The notes below the pieces were generated by a model that saw nothing but the letters and a program-made list of their open reading frames with translations, did no database searches and was not told the DNA's origin. 64,000 bases of DNA, taken from Musa acuminata AAA Group. Its lineage: Eukaryota > Streptophyta > Magnoliopsida > Zingiberales > Musaceae. Shown here piece by piece: positions 24,801 through 39,800 of the stretch; position 1 is the first letter of the stretch, and the number at the start of each line of letters is the position of its first letter. Both the position numbers and the translations under genes were made by a program. The stretch spans positions 7,376,001 to 7,440,000 of the forward strand of contig NC_088340.1 of assembly GCF_036884655.1 (NCBI RefSeq), given 5' to 3'.

Positions 24801-27800
24801 AAAGTGGCAACATGTAAACCTTGAGGAAAAGAACATTTAAAATAAAAATATCAGTAGGGAAGGAGAGAAATTGATCATTTTCTTATATAATTTTCAAAGT
24901 AGAGAGCCTGGTAGGTGTTAGAGAGAGGGTTTGGAAATAGCAAACTGAATAGCATATTAGATTTTTGGAAATTCACCTGGGCATTACCTACCATTAAGTG
25001 CTTGAAGTGGAAGAATCATCTGTTCACTAGAACATCAATAATTTTTCCGTGACGCTTGAAATGTTTGAGAACTATTTCATTTGCTAACTGGATTTTTGTC
25101 CAACAAAGTACCACCAGTTTGGAAAAAAAAAAAAGGAGATAGGTAAACTTGTTCTCCACCTCAAAAATATATTGACGATGAAAGTAACTTGAAAGATATC
25201 AACGACATTCGTCACCAGGAGGAAAGAATCTATGGATTTGAGTCAAAGTATCCCTTATTAAGTGTCATGTTTTGAGTTTCGTAGTTCCATCTCATATGGT
25301 GGTCAGTGACCTGCCTATATTAAATTTTCTGTTGATATTGGACTTTGAATTCTCATATTCAGTAGCATTCTCACAGGATTTCTGCTTAAGATTTATTTGA
25401 ACTGTGGGTCTTTCTTCTGATTTGAAATATCATTGGCCTGATGTTGAACCTCCATTTCACAGGGGCATTCATATGTGACTGAACTGTGTAGTTTGTTGTT
25501 TATGCTATTTAAGAGATGAGGGGAACTTAACAACTAATTTTTTGAATAAGAAATTTTTAATAAGCGTTATTACTAATCTTTTTGTTACCACAGAAGGTCT
25601 TAAGCATAACATCAAAAGAACATTGATCTTTTAAGTGAAATGGTAATTTCTTTTCTGGAGAACGGTAAAGAACATTATTGGAGCTCAATTGCAAAGAAGT
25701 TACATTAACACTGATACTTAGATAACTTCTGTTGTGGATCTCAGTAGCAACAAATAGTGGTAACAACTGCAGACCAGAAAGAATGGTCAAGTTTGCCTTG
25801 AAGACAAACTTTTTCCTAGGTGTTGCTAGCTTTGATGATGCCAGTTAAAACTACTTAAGCTTCACAATCTTCATCAGAATCATGGTATGCATTTGATTAG
25901 TATCAGGAAATGCATGAGCATTATAAAATAGATAGCTTTTTGTACATTTTCTCATCGGTGAAACTGTTCATTTTCTCATTGTTGAATCTGTTCTTGTTCA
26001 CCATGGTCAAGTTTTACTGAAAATATAATGTTTTATAACAACTGTTTTTTCTCTAGTATGCCACATTCTTTAACCTTATTTTTATTTGGTTATTTTTATT
26101 GGACTTTCTTTTTTTATTCAGTGGGAACATTTCTATGCATCGAGATTCATCTTCGCTACATGTTTCTGGTGGGATATTAGCTGGTAAGTTGTTATATTTA
26201 TTTTCTCTAGTGACCTGAATTATGCCATCACCATCTCAATACTACGCAGATCATGTCACTACCACTTTTTCCTTTTTTCTGATTCCTGATCAAAGATGAG
26301 ATGGGCTTGGGTAAGACTCTGGAGTTGCTGGCTTGTATCATGGCTCATCGAAGGCCGTCCTTGGAAGCAGGCTTCGTTTACAACAATCACAGTCATGATA
26401 TTGAAGCAGAAGTTAAGATTAAAAGGCAGAAATGGGAACGTGTTGAGTGTATTTGTGGAGCTGCCAGTGAAAGTTCAAGGTATAGGGGGCTGTGGGTGCA
26501 ATGTGATTTATGTGATGCATGGCAGCATGCTAAATGTGTTGGTTACGCACCTAAAGAGAGCAGTTTGCCTTCACATGAAAATGAAACTAAGGGTGGCGGC
26601 TCTGTAAAAGTTCTGTCCGAGTCAAAGTTTAGCCATAAAAAGAAAGATACTAGCAACATAGTAAAAATCAGTGGGGATTACATATGTTCTTTGTGCTCAG
26701 AGCTTATTGAAGCTGCTAAGATTGACATGTACACTGGTGCAACACTTATAGTATGCCCAGCTCCTATATTGGCTCAGTGGCAGTCAGAAGTAATGCGGTA
26801 TGATTCTTCATCCATTGGCTTCTTTTTTGTCTGTTGAATGTGAACTTTTTTAATGCATAATTCTAGTTCCTTATAAAGTGCTTAATGAACTTGCTGAATG
26901 TTCTTTTTATCTGGATAAACTATACTTCTGCCTCTTCTAATTCAACGCATTGTTCAATAGCATTTGTGAAAATTATAGGTAGGAGCTGGTTGTGCCATCG
27001 TGGTGTATGTTTTTCGTTGGGTTTGGTAGCACAGTACATGAACAGTGTGAAAACACCTTTTTGTTTTCTCTCTCTTGAAGAGGACAGATACTCATTGATC
27101 TAAATTCTAGTTTCCACCAACCGTGTTACAGGTATATTGACATAGACCGACACCTCAATATCTTTTAAGAATCATTCCCGTGGTATATGCTTAGTTACAC
27201 ATATTGTACTGGTTAGTCAACCAATCAGTTGTTGGTTAAGTACTGGTATTTAAACCATTGCAGATGATTGAACTTAATGACCATTGAGCATCTTGAACCT
27301 CAAAGAGAACATGGATGAAAATGGATTGGCAGTGTTGCGCAAAGAATTTTTTCAAAGATACTCCTGCGGAACTTTTAGCATTGTTTGCTTGTTTTTCTGC
27401 ATTTAACCAGGTTTGTGGTTGGCTGGATAATATAATCTGAAATTTTGGTCTTGCATTTAAGATTGCAAGAACCTTTTAATCATGAGTTGATGGTCCATAT
27501 TGTGAAGAATGGTCTGCAGTACCGAGCTGTACCGCCTGGTATGGGCGGTACGTATCGGTCCGACAGGTTGTCGGTACGCGGACCGCCTATTACTGGTTCG
27601 AGTGCACTGTAGCACTGTAGCAAAGCTACAGTACTCGACACACCTGAGTATACCGCTCGGTATACCGTACCGTATCGGTACCGAGTCCAGGTCGAAACAT
27701 CGGTATGGTACGGTATTGCTAACTTTGTTGTGAAGTAACTATTAGCTGAAAATTTCAATCATTAGGTGCCTGAATGCCATTGTTCTTCCCATTTGGTTTA

Positions 27801-30800
27801 TGTAATTTATGTATAAGAGATAAAATCTACTTTAGTTTCAGTGTAGATTTGTCTGGTGATCTGGTGAATGGAGTGTGGTGGGGTGCAGGTTAGAAGCTGG
27901 TCCTGCTTGATGCACCAAAAAAATTTGGAGATCGATTACATTGAAATAAATAATACTTAAGTTTGTAGAAATTCTACCTTGAAAGGGCGGTTTCATGTTG
28001 CAGATACATGGATGCTTTGAAGCATTAACATACTCATCATTCTTCTCAAGGAATACTGTATCGGATCCATACCGATTGCTGGCCGGACTGGTGCATATCG
28101 GTCAGTACCAGTGTACCAAACACGTGACAAAGAAGGAGGAGAAGAGGAAGGCGCAGTGGAGGAAGTGGAGGAGGAAGGAGGAAACAAAAGGAAGAGCAAG
28201 GAAAATGAAAGAAGAGGAGGTGGTGGAGGAAGTGGAGGAAGGAGGAAGAGGAAGGAAGAAGAGAAGCAGTGGAGGAGAAGGATGAGGAAGAAGACGAGGA
28301 GGGAGCATATAGGAGGTAGGCGGCAACAAATGGTAGCGACTGCGGCATTTGGTGGTAGAGGCAGTGGCATTAGATGGAAGCAATGAACGGTAGTGGCGGT
28401 GGCATCGGTTCCATGCTCCCCGCGAGAAGAGGGCATTTGCTTGCGAGGCATAATTTAAGTTTGAATTTTTTTTAAATTTTTATTGGGTTGGACCAAACAG
28501 TTTGAAACAAGGTGGTCCACATATCGACTCATGCACATACTGTTACATACCACCCATTTTTTATCGGTTCAGGTGAAATGGGGAATAATGATTCTTCTGG
28601 TTAACTAATTTAAAAAATTAAGTCACAAAAGAACTTTTTCTTTTGCTGCTAATGGGTTTTAGAGACCTATCTTTTGTCATAAAAATTGGATCATTGTTTA
28701 TGGGATGCAATTAAATTATCAAGCCCACTGGATGGTTGGCGGCAAATTTGATATTTCTATTAATTTGATTGAGTGCTGAGTGCTGACTTATAATACTGTA
28801 CTTCAATTGCAGAACACTTCAAACATGGAGGTTTTATCTGGTTAATATAGGACTGCACACCTTTTGATTTTACGAGGTTGATTGTGGATTGTGGAAGTTC
28901 TTTTTGTTCTTATATAGTAGAGGGATGCAAAAAAATTCATTCATTTGAATATTTTGTTCTATTAGGGTGGAGATATGTAATTAGATCCATCAATTCAAAA
29001 CTTTTTTCTACTTAATACTTTTATGTGCATTTTCTTTGATTTCACATCATTTTTTATTTTATTCTTTGTGCTGCTAGCAAGGGTGACAATTCTTAACTTG
29101 ACCTGCTAACTGGACACAAACTCAAAAGTCAAAACTAAATAAGCTGGTTCTGGTTGCTCTTTTATGTGATTATGTTATAATTGAGTTACTGATTAGTAAG
29201 TGGGTTAAGTCTGAGTTCATAGTTTAGTATACCATTTTTGACTTAGCATGTCAATTTTATTGTTTTTGAGTTTTGTAGGTCAAACCATCTATTTGTTCAG
29301 TTGATCAAAATTTGCATTTTAATTGTAGTTCACTTAAGAAGTTCAAATTGTGTTAAAACCAGTTGATTGTGTCATTCTTCATTTAATCCAATCTTACCTA
29401 TTTATGAAGAATATTGTGGATTTAGTGACCTAGAGAACACATATAAACTTTTAATTATGATTCCAAAATTAATTAATTAATTATCTGGGAAACATAGAAA
29501 CGACTTTCTTGCTGCACACAATTCTATTAACTTTTCTTGGAGTGAGAATGTTGGAAAAGCAAAGGGTAGTTCATGGATGAATACTGATTTGAAGACTAGT
29601 CAAATAGCAAAGTAATTAAGCTACAAGAATAATGTTGTTTTGAATTCGTTCTTTCTGTATGATCAGTGTATAACTTTGTCATGGCACCTCATAAATGTTG
29701 CGTAGATTTCTATGGTTGGTCCTTGAGGTTTTTGGTTGGATCAAACAAGTCTCATTTTTATGTTATGCACAGACAATTCTTGGCAAGGTACTTGCAGTTC
29801 ATACTGAAACATGCCATAGAGGGACTCTGTTCTCTGGCGGTCTGGCCATTGGTCGATTTTTAAAAATTACTACATTTTGATCAAGGTCAGGGGAGCTAAT
29901 ACCTCAAGAGGTTATTGAGATCAATAGATAGGTCCATTGCAAGTGAATAGGATGTCTATAACCTGAATTATGAAGGTTGTCTTAATTTTTGGATATTGTG
30001 CATTACGTGTCTCATTTCAGTTCATAATGATTTTGTTCTACTGGTTTAGAAGGAACCCTGTATTCCAGGTTTCCATTTATGCTTAGTTTCATGGTTGATT
30101 GCAATCTTGTAGCAGGGTATTATCAGTCCTTGTACATACCGACCAATGCCAGTGTACCAACACATGGTACACTGGAATGTACCAGAGTCTTGAAGAGGAA
30201 GAAGAGGAAGAGGGAGAATAGAAGGAAGAGGTGCTGGTGGAGGAAGAGGAGGAAGAATGAGGAAGAGGAAGGAAGAAGAGGAGACAGTGAAAAAATAGGA
30301 GGAAGGAGGAGGAAGAGGAAAGAAGAAGAGGAGGCAGTGGAGGAAAGAGGAGGAAGAGTTAGGAAGAAGAGGAGGTGGTGGAGGAAGGGGAGCAAGAGGA
30401 GGAAGGAGGAGGAGCATACCCAGTTGATGATAGCAGTGGGCAGTGGGGAGGTAGGGGCCAGCTGATTCCACATGTCGAGACTTGCTCTCACGGAGTCACG
30501 GTTAGGGCTGGACCGCGATGATCAGGAGACATGCAATTTGTTCTTTATATGGTTGAATCAAACTGCCTGAAATGGGTCAGGTCTGTGTATCTGTTCAAGC
30601 CTGATGGTGTGGTAAATATTGGCCGGTGTACCGGTTCTGGTGAAAAGGAATTCCCTGGTTTCTATGTATTTCTAACATCAGGATGATCATAAACATTTTC
30701 CTGTTTACGATCACCTTATTTGATACTTTGCATTGGAATACTCAAAACAAATCTGCTCAAATTGAATTGGCTAGGTCACTAGAAAACATATCTGCATATT

Positions 30801-33800
30801 TTATCAACTTCTGTGAATGATTTGGCATGTAGATCCATTCTTATTGTGGTCTACTTGCTTTTTGGTTCCATCATTTCATTACTAGTATGATAGTTGTATA
30901 TCCTGTTCATTCAAACACTAGGTTATGAATCTTGCTAAACTTTGATTCTATGATAGATGTGTTTGGTTTTGGGAGTTGGAGCTAACCTATTTCTCTTTTT
31001 TATTTAGTCATACGAGGTCTGGTTCCCTGAAAATCTGCATTTATGAAGGTGCAAGGAGTTTAGATTCTTTGATTACTTCAAGAACTGATATGACGGAGCT
31101 AGCTAGTGCAGACATTGTTTTGACAACATATGATGTACTAAAAGAAGACTTGTCACATGATTCTGATAGACATGATGGTGATCGTCATTTTTTGAGATAC
31201 CAAAAGAGGTAAACATGGCAACTATGGATCTGCTTATTTATTGGCTGATGTGTCTTGTTTGCCTCTTTTTCTTCTTTTCAATTAATGTAGAGGCATAGAT
31301 ATAACCAATGTGCAATTAGGCTACCTACTAGCTTCCTGTGATATATGTAACAACCTGAAAATGAATGTTAGTGGCTTGTGTAACATGAGTGGATTTTCAA
31401 ATGAAAATGGAATTTCACGAGAACATCTAGACGATGCAATCAATGTATGCTGTAGATGTTCTATTACTCGAATGTGGCAACCTTAGAAATATTTTGTTTA
31501 AAGGAGTGGGCAAATTTGGCCCTTGAGCAATAACCTATAGTGCTAATTCCCAACACGACTATAGAATAGAAACTTTTCGGAGTTTAAAACTCTGATCCTT
31601 TTGGAGCGAAATTGTGTCACTTCAGGCATTTATTTTGTTAATGAGGCCATGTGGAAATTTCCATTAGGTAAAGTGAATAGTTTCAGTAATACAAACATAA
31701 TCTTCTGTAAATGACACTAAGATGATAGTTCTCTGCATGTATGATATTGTTGTCTTCAGGGCTAGAGAGTAAATGGACATTAGAACCTTGTTGGAAGGAC
31801 CTAGCTTTTGTAATAAAATTATATTAAATTCTTTTTCAGTTCCATTATACTTTTAGTAAGCATATACACACGGAATGTATAAAAATGTAAGACATGTAAT
31901 TTCGAATAATACCACTTGGTACAGGCGGTACATATCGGTCCGTCAACTTACTGGTACACGGACGGAATGAAATATATATATTTATATATTAATATATATA
32001 TATATTTATATATAAATATTTTATAAAAGGCGACGTCGCGTTGCCTTTTTCGGTGATATCACCTTATATATAAGAATATTTATATATAAATATTTATAAA
32101 TATATATAATCTTATATATATATATATGTATGTATGTATATATATATGTATGTATATATACCGAGCGGTATACCGTTCGGTATATAATTTCGTACCGTAC
32201 CGAGCGAACGTCGAAACTCCGGTACGGTACGAAATTGCATACCTTGAAAAAATGTATTATATAAAAGTTAAAAAAATTATTTAAGTATATAAATCGGTAA
32301 TTAATGTTTTTTTCTCATATATCTAGGTACCCAGTTGTTCCTACTCTTCTTACAAGGATAAATTGGTGGAGACTATGTTTGGATGAGGCACAGATGGTGG
32401 AGTGCAACCAAGCTTCTGTGACAGAGATGGCTATGCGTTTACATGCACAACACCGTTGGTGTATCACTGGGACACCTATACAACGCAGGCTTGATGACAT
32501 TTATGGGCTTCTACGTTTCCTAAGAACAAACCCTTTTGATGTCTATAGATGGTGGGTTGAAATTATTAGAGATCCTTATGAGGTGAGGCTATTTTGTTAT
32601 TATTTGTTGAAATATTTCTTTGTTTATTAACAAAATCTGTTATTTACAAAATCTTTCAATGTGACCTATGCATCAGGTGGCACTTAGGCATTTTCTTTGA
32701 CATGTAATTATAAAGTTGCCTCTATATCTTTTACAAATACTTATGTGAATTATCATGATTGTAGTTAATATGTGCATTGAAAAGAAATAGGTTTATTACC
32801 TTTTGATTGGAATTCCATTTCCTCAGTTGCTTCTATTTATCACCTATTTAAGTTTGAAAAAATTTGTTGGTGCCACCAGAAGTTCATTGGGGTTTTGCCT
32901 ACTAAAATTAAGATCTCCATGTTGTTTAGAAGACACTGTTCATTCTGCTGAAATTAGTAGTCAAGTTGGCCGAACAATTTGATGCTGCTTGTGTTGCCTA
33001 TGGTGGTTCCTGTGGGTTTATCAACCACATTTTATCATCCTACACAGTTGCTGTAAAAGAATGGAGTTTGTTAAATTCTGCTTTCAGAATTCAATGCATC
33101 TCTAGTCTTTTGAGGTTCTTAAGATTTTATTTCTTTCTTCCAGCCTGGAAAGCTTTGATATTATAACTTTTTTGTCATTTAGAACGAACATTTTGATGTG
33201 GCTAGTTGATATTTCTGTTTGGTCATCCCTGTTGTTTAGCAGAAGTGCCTTCCTAAATTTTTAGGATTTTGTTCTGTTTTGCATGTTTATCCTTTAGATT
33301 GGTGACACCTCTTCTGTGTTTTGGTCTTTTTCTCTTTTATTTTACTTTTTTTTTCTGTCTCAGACTCTCAGTAATAACTTAATAGTCCTCTTAATAGAGC
33401 GAGTTTTGGTTAGATTGTCTCAGTAATAACTTAATAACAGCCAATGACAAGGGTGAATAAAAAAATAATAGAAGATCACTACTGGGAAGCAATCAGATTA
33501 TGCAGTATATATGTACAGGTTGTAATGAGTTTGTCAGTGTCTAACACTTGTTATTGCAGGGCTTGAAACATTGGTTTGAACCAGCAAATGTCAGTAGTTT
33601 TTCATATTTTCTGTGTTCTACAGCAATCATGCATGATTGTTTGTAACTGTGAATTACATGAATATGCTTGTGTATCTGTCTGGAATGATTATATATACTA
33701 GTATACATGACCTTATAAATGTGATGAGAAATTGTATTTCAGTGACTTATTCTAATTTTAGCCAATTTCTATAAGATGCTTGTTGTTTTATACTTACCAT

Positions 33801-36800
33801 GCTCCTGGTTCTTTTGATGTTTCAACTACAGAGAAGAGATAGAGTAGCTATGCAATTTGTGTACAACTTTTTTAGGAAAATAATGTGGCGTTCATCCAAA
33901 GCACATGTCGCAGAGGAGCTACACTTGCCTCCACAGGAGGTGTGCTTGTCGTGGCTCACCTTCTCATCAATTGAGGAACATTTCTATCAGAAGCAACATG
34001 AGACTTGTGTGAGCCATGCTCATGAAATTATCAAAAATTTAAAAGATGATATTCGTAAAAGAGAAGCTGTATTTGGTAAAAGTTGATTTACAATTTTTAC
34101 TATATTTCATCATAGTCTGGGTTTTGATTTCACACTGTGGTGCAATTTCTACATTTTGTAGATCTGGATGTTTCATGCTATCGCTTTCTGTCTCATAGTG
34201 AAGTTGCAAGGCTTGTTGGCCCACTTTTAAAGCTTCGTCAGGCATGTTGCCATCCTCAAGTTGGGAGTTCTGGTCTCTGCTCATTGCAACAAAATCCTCT
34301 GACAATGGAGGAAATTCTAGGCGTGAGTTATATGCTAAACACAAATAAATGATTGTTTCCAAATTAACTCTTGAAGTTATATCTAAGTTTAGTATCCTAA
34401 TATCCAGATATCTATGTAGGTTCTCATTGGAAAAACCAAAATTGAAGGAGAGGAAGCACTACGGAAAATTGTTAGTGCACTAAATGGTCTAGCTGCGATA
34501 GCTATAATTGAGGAGGATGTAAAAAGGGCTGTGTTATTGTATAGAGAAGCGTTGGCCTTGGCTGATGAACATTCTAATGATTTCCGCTTGGACCCTTTGT
34601 TGAATCTTCACATTCACCACAATCTAGCTGAACTAATCCCTCTTACTTCTGAATTTTCAGAACATTGTTTATCAGCTGGTTTGCCTCTTGAAAATAATGA
34701 ATTGAGGAAGCGGAAATCAACCTCTGCAGACAGGTTTGATAAGTACTATGTCAAGAGGGGAAAAACAAGAAAGGGCTGCAAGCCAATTTCAGCAGGAGAT
34801 GATATATCTTTGGAGCAGAATAATAAAACGGGTGATGTTACCTCCAACGTCCATGGGCTTGCTGAAAATGGGGCGAAAGATTTGGAACATGATGCTTGTT
34901 GTTTCTCCACACTTGATAATAGTGTGAATATAGTTTCAGAAGTTGATGTTCCTTGTCTAGCATCACCAAGATGTTATGCTGTTGGTTGCCTGAGAAAGAC
35001 ATGTGAAAATATTAAACAGAAATATTTATCTGTGTTTACTTCAAGGATGTCCCTAACCCAGGAAGAGTTCAAAAGTTCATCCATGCAGGTACTTCTATCT
35101 CATTTTTTATGTTTCCTTAAATCACTTTTTTGTTTGTGTGGAAAATTTTATCAAAAGTCTGTTTTCTGTTGGAAGTTTATTATAAGTTTATAACAATTCT
35201 TGTTTGGCGAGGATCAAATGAGTGTTTGACTTTTCAGTTTTCATTTTTTTGCACAATAAAAGTAAAGGTTCTTCAAATCAGGGTTTTCAATTTCGATGTG
35301 TATTGCCCGGTACGAGCAATACGTATCGGTCCGAGAGGATACTGGTACGCAGACCGTCCTCTACCAGATAGTACCAGTGTTTTGACTGGTACCGAGGCAT
35401 ATCAACCGGTATCGATGCATACCGATCGGTACTGCCTCGGATTTTGACCGTTATCGAGGCATACCGATCGGTACGCTCCGACGTGGTAGGTGAATGTATT
35501 TTTAAGGTTTTAAGGTATACCATCGGTATGCCCTAGTGTATCGACGGTATATACCGGTACATACATCGAGCAGAGCTTGGTATGTCGATACGGACCAGTA
35601 TTCAAAACCCTGTTTCAAATTACTTATTCCCATTATTGTTTAGTGGTTCAGCCAATCTTTTCAAAGAGAGTTTAGTTGTTACTACCTTCAAATATGGGAA
35701 TTTGTGGTTGCTTTCCGTGGAAAGTCCTTTTCCATCTTTTTTCTTGCAATTAAGCAAACTAATTTTCAAGGGGCATTTTGCACCCTTTATTATGTTTCTT
35801 TCCTTACAAGCATTTCAAAGTTGTAATTGAGTTTTCCATACTGACTTGATTGCTGTTGAATTTTAAGTGGACAAGTTACAACATGTTTCACTGTGTTCTA
35901 TATTTGTAACTTATGTTGGACTAACAAGTTCATATTCTTTGCTATGGTAAATTGAATTTTGTTTAGGCTTCTATTTGGTTCCTTTAAACAAGTCATATAC
36001 AGTAAAGTTTTTGTGCTTATATTCAGATCAATTGAAGCAACTTGACAAATGTGTCAGTTAGTGGATGTGGTTTTGGACAAAATTTGGAAGGCCTTATTCC
36101 TCATCCAAGAATCTTTGTCTTTTCCTTTTATTATGCTTGCATTTCCACAGACAACTTCCTCCTTTCCTGTTAAGGAAATTCAAGACTATTAATAGGTAAA
36201 ATCAATGTTTTAAATATTGTTCCATTCAGCTTGATATTGGCAAAGCATTATATTCTAGCATTGTGCTGGAGAGGAATTTCGACATATTTGTATGTAATGC
36301 ATTGTTGGTCAATTGGTCCATTTATTTGGTGCCTTTGTATGTAGAAATGTTATTAAAGAGTGAAACTGGATAAAACAAGGAAATAATCATTGAAAGCTTT
36401 TAGGGTTTAAAAAGGTGTGACTTTGTGTCTTGTCTTGTCAGCTATCTTGTGTACAATGGTCGGACGCATTGCAATTGATTTTTGTTGGCATGGATGTATG
36501 CTGCTTTTTTCCTTAAGAACAGATTTAGTTCCTTTTCCCTCTTTCAAGGATTTTCTATTTTGATGGGGCAGCGATTGATGAAATGGAACCTATTGGTTTG
36601 CTGCCTACTAGTCTTCTCTGTGCCCTTGGAATAATCTTTGGCTAAAATGACTGAGAATAAGTCCTAAAGTCTTCAGTTTTTTATTTGTGAGACATATCAT
36701 TGGCTACATTAGATGTGAATGAGAGTTAAAAAAATTTCAATTTCTTGATTTTTTTTTCAGTTTTGACCATGTGTTCGCTTAAATTTTTCTTGAAAATTTT

Positions 36801-39800
36801 GCATTTGTTGAGTACTTACAGAAGAATGTAGTTTCCTTTAAATTTTTTATTGAAGTGTTTTTTGTGATATGTCAAAGAATAGTAGGTAATTGAGAACTCA
36901 TCAGTATGCAATCTCTTTTCTCTTATATGTCTCAGACAAAAATTCACAATTTTGATCGATGTTTGACATGACTTTAAAGGTGTCTAGTATCTTGAATGAA
37001 ATGGAAAACCAAACCACAATTTGGTGGTTGCATGCCCTTCACCTTATTAGCCAGGATAAGGAGTCCTCAGCGGAGCTAACACGAAAGATTGAACAATCTC
37101 TCTCTAGGAATGCTCAAAGTGCAGGATTATCAAGAGTTTCATCAAGGTTGGTTTTACTTTCTTATCATTATTTTCTATTTTAATTTTTCACCTCATCAAT
37201 TTTTTCTTAGATAGTTGTTGATAGCAATGAGATATTTGCATTTTCTACGGATAAGTAAATTTCCGACGAATTATTTTTGGTGGTTCCCATCTCATCTTAA
37301 AATCTTCTGTTGTTAGGCTCCACGAGTTATGGTTCATTTCTTTTGATCTTGGTTGTAGCATATTAGGATTTACCTTCAACGACACACCTTTGTTTTGATC
37401 TGTGTTGTGCCATCATACGTATGCTAGTTTCATGGCACAGGAAAAAAGGAAACATGATAAGAGAAGAGAGGACACACAAAACAAAAATTCACCTCTATTT
37501 TAGGTGATAATATGAGTCTATGAGAACTATATTTTGATATTGACACTAGAAACCCCATACAATGACAACAAGAAGCTGCAATGTCCCAATTATTTGTGAC
37601 TAAGTACGTGGATCTTTTCTTTCCAATGAGTTCTTCGAATCATGATAACTCTAGTTGAATTAGGAGCACTCAATTTATCTTTTTATTATTTATAATAAAG
37701 TTTTGTTAGGTCTCTTTCTACCTTTGCCTGCAGTGTAATCATAATTGACTCACCTTAATTAATCACATTTATAGATCTTCTTTGCATGGGTCCATACCAT
37801 TTTTAATGATTTTCAATCACTTTGTCCTTTGTTGGAGTGCACCTAATCACCTACACTAATTTTTTGTACATATTTTTCAGTTGTTTAGCACTTTGATACA
37901 TAAAACATGGTTGGCCTTACACTTGTATTATCAAAAAATTCCTTCAATCCATTGGCACAGAATAATCAAACAGAATCCTCATTGTCCCTCTCTACCTTAA
38001 TCACTAATCTTTTGTAGATGATGTTTTTGATAATCCCTTCCTCCTATTGAATAAAATACATCCAAGATACCTAAGTTTTTTTCTTTTAAGAACTTCTTGT
38101 CCATCTATCTTATAATGTTCCTTATTTTTTTGTTAGTTGCTAAAATTACATTTCATATATTCTCTTAATCTTAGTTTCTAACTCAAGTTTTGAATTAATT
38201 ATCAACTGAACTCTTATCAATCCAAACAATATAGTCAGCAAGTAACACATGTTATGGAGGTCTATCATGCAAATAGCTATTGGGTTAGTTCATTACCAAT
38301 ATATGGAGGTTGGTACTTCAATTCAATCATTGGTGTCCTATAATTGTAGAAAATTTATCAGATATGCTTTACGGTGTTGACACTAGTAACCATTACTATT
38401 ATGAATTTTATTGCATTAATATAATTTCTAGATACTTCTTTCTTTCTAAAATCTAGCATAATAAATATCTAGAAATTCTAACATAAACTTTTTCCAAGTC
38501 AATAGAAACCATATGAAAGTGTTTTTCTTTCGAATAAAAAACCAAATTAATTCTTGAAGCCCCTTTCTCATCTTATTCTTCTTTTACTTATGCTTTCCCA
38601 AAGGTTTATAGTGTAACCCAGTTGCCTAATTCCTCTATACCTAGAGAACTTTTAATATTACTTCTATTCTTATAATTTGGTGCTAGTAAACTTTTCATCC
38701 ATCTGTTAGATGTTTTTTTATTCCTCAAAATTTTGCTAATGGACCAAATTACATCTTTATATCTAAACTCTTCCAAACCCTAAAAAGGATAGCATTAGTT
38801 TGTAAACTCTTACATATTATCATTTTCTCTAAAGTTTGTTTTTCCTTATTTGTTTTAATTTTACAATCGAATCTCTGATTTCTAAACTTATGGCTTTTGT
38901 ATATATCTGAAGCTAAGTTGTCGGTGAGGTTTTCATTAAATAAGTTTATAAAAATAATTTCCATCTTTCCTTAATTTTCATATCATTAACAAGCACCTTT
39001 TTTCGTCATCGTTTGTACATTTAACATGTCTTAAATGTTTGTTATTCTTTTCATTAGCTTTAGCAATTTAATATTTTTTTATCCTTAACTAGCTCGTAAT
39101 GAAATTATTATAAGCTTTGATCCTTTTCCTGCTTATTTTTTACCTCTTATTTATTTTTTTATATATGTTTTAATTTTTTCTCAGTTTTAGAATTTTTCCA
39201 ATACATTTTTTAATGAATGATAATTTTCTGTATTTCCTCATATTAACTCTTTCTTGACAATATACTTTCTTTTGGAGACTAAGAATCTTCTTTGCCATGA
39301 TTCTGAATTTAGTGGCAATCAAAGTTCACAAGGTATGAATATTTTCTCCATCCAAATGTTGAACCCTTTTTTTTTCTGCATTTTATTTTTATGCACTATT
39401 GTCTTTAAAATTCCACCATCTAGTTTTAGGGCTATTTTTTTTCGTTTTTTGATATCCTAAAACACACATTTAGTATCATCAGTTTATTAAGAAGTTGAAA
39501 ATTTTCCATGTATAAATCTATAATTCTTGCATGTAACTTTCACTACCTTTCTAGTGAAAAAAAAAAAAAAAATTGACTGTATACTTTGATCTGCTCTTAT
39601 GAGCAATCAAATGCTGATCTCTTTTCTTTTATCAAAATGAGTATCAACAAGTATAAGATAGTAAGATGTATGTTCCTTTCCGTGTATCTAGAACTCCCAT
39701 GAGCCTTTAAACTCTTCATATTATTTCCTTGTAAAACATTGAGATCCCCAATCCAGTGGTATGTTTTTTCAACAAAAGTTATTTCTTGAATAATTGTTTT

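Noticed and set aside
28046..28451. Reverse-strand Ser/Pro/Leu-rich and forward Glu/Arg/Gly-rich open frames
   Set aside because: They are translations of the polypurine core of a MITE; low complexity, overlapping in several frames, no domain.
30046..30491. Reverse-strand frames of 122-141 codons
   Set aside because: Same cause: polypurine tract of the second composite element.
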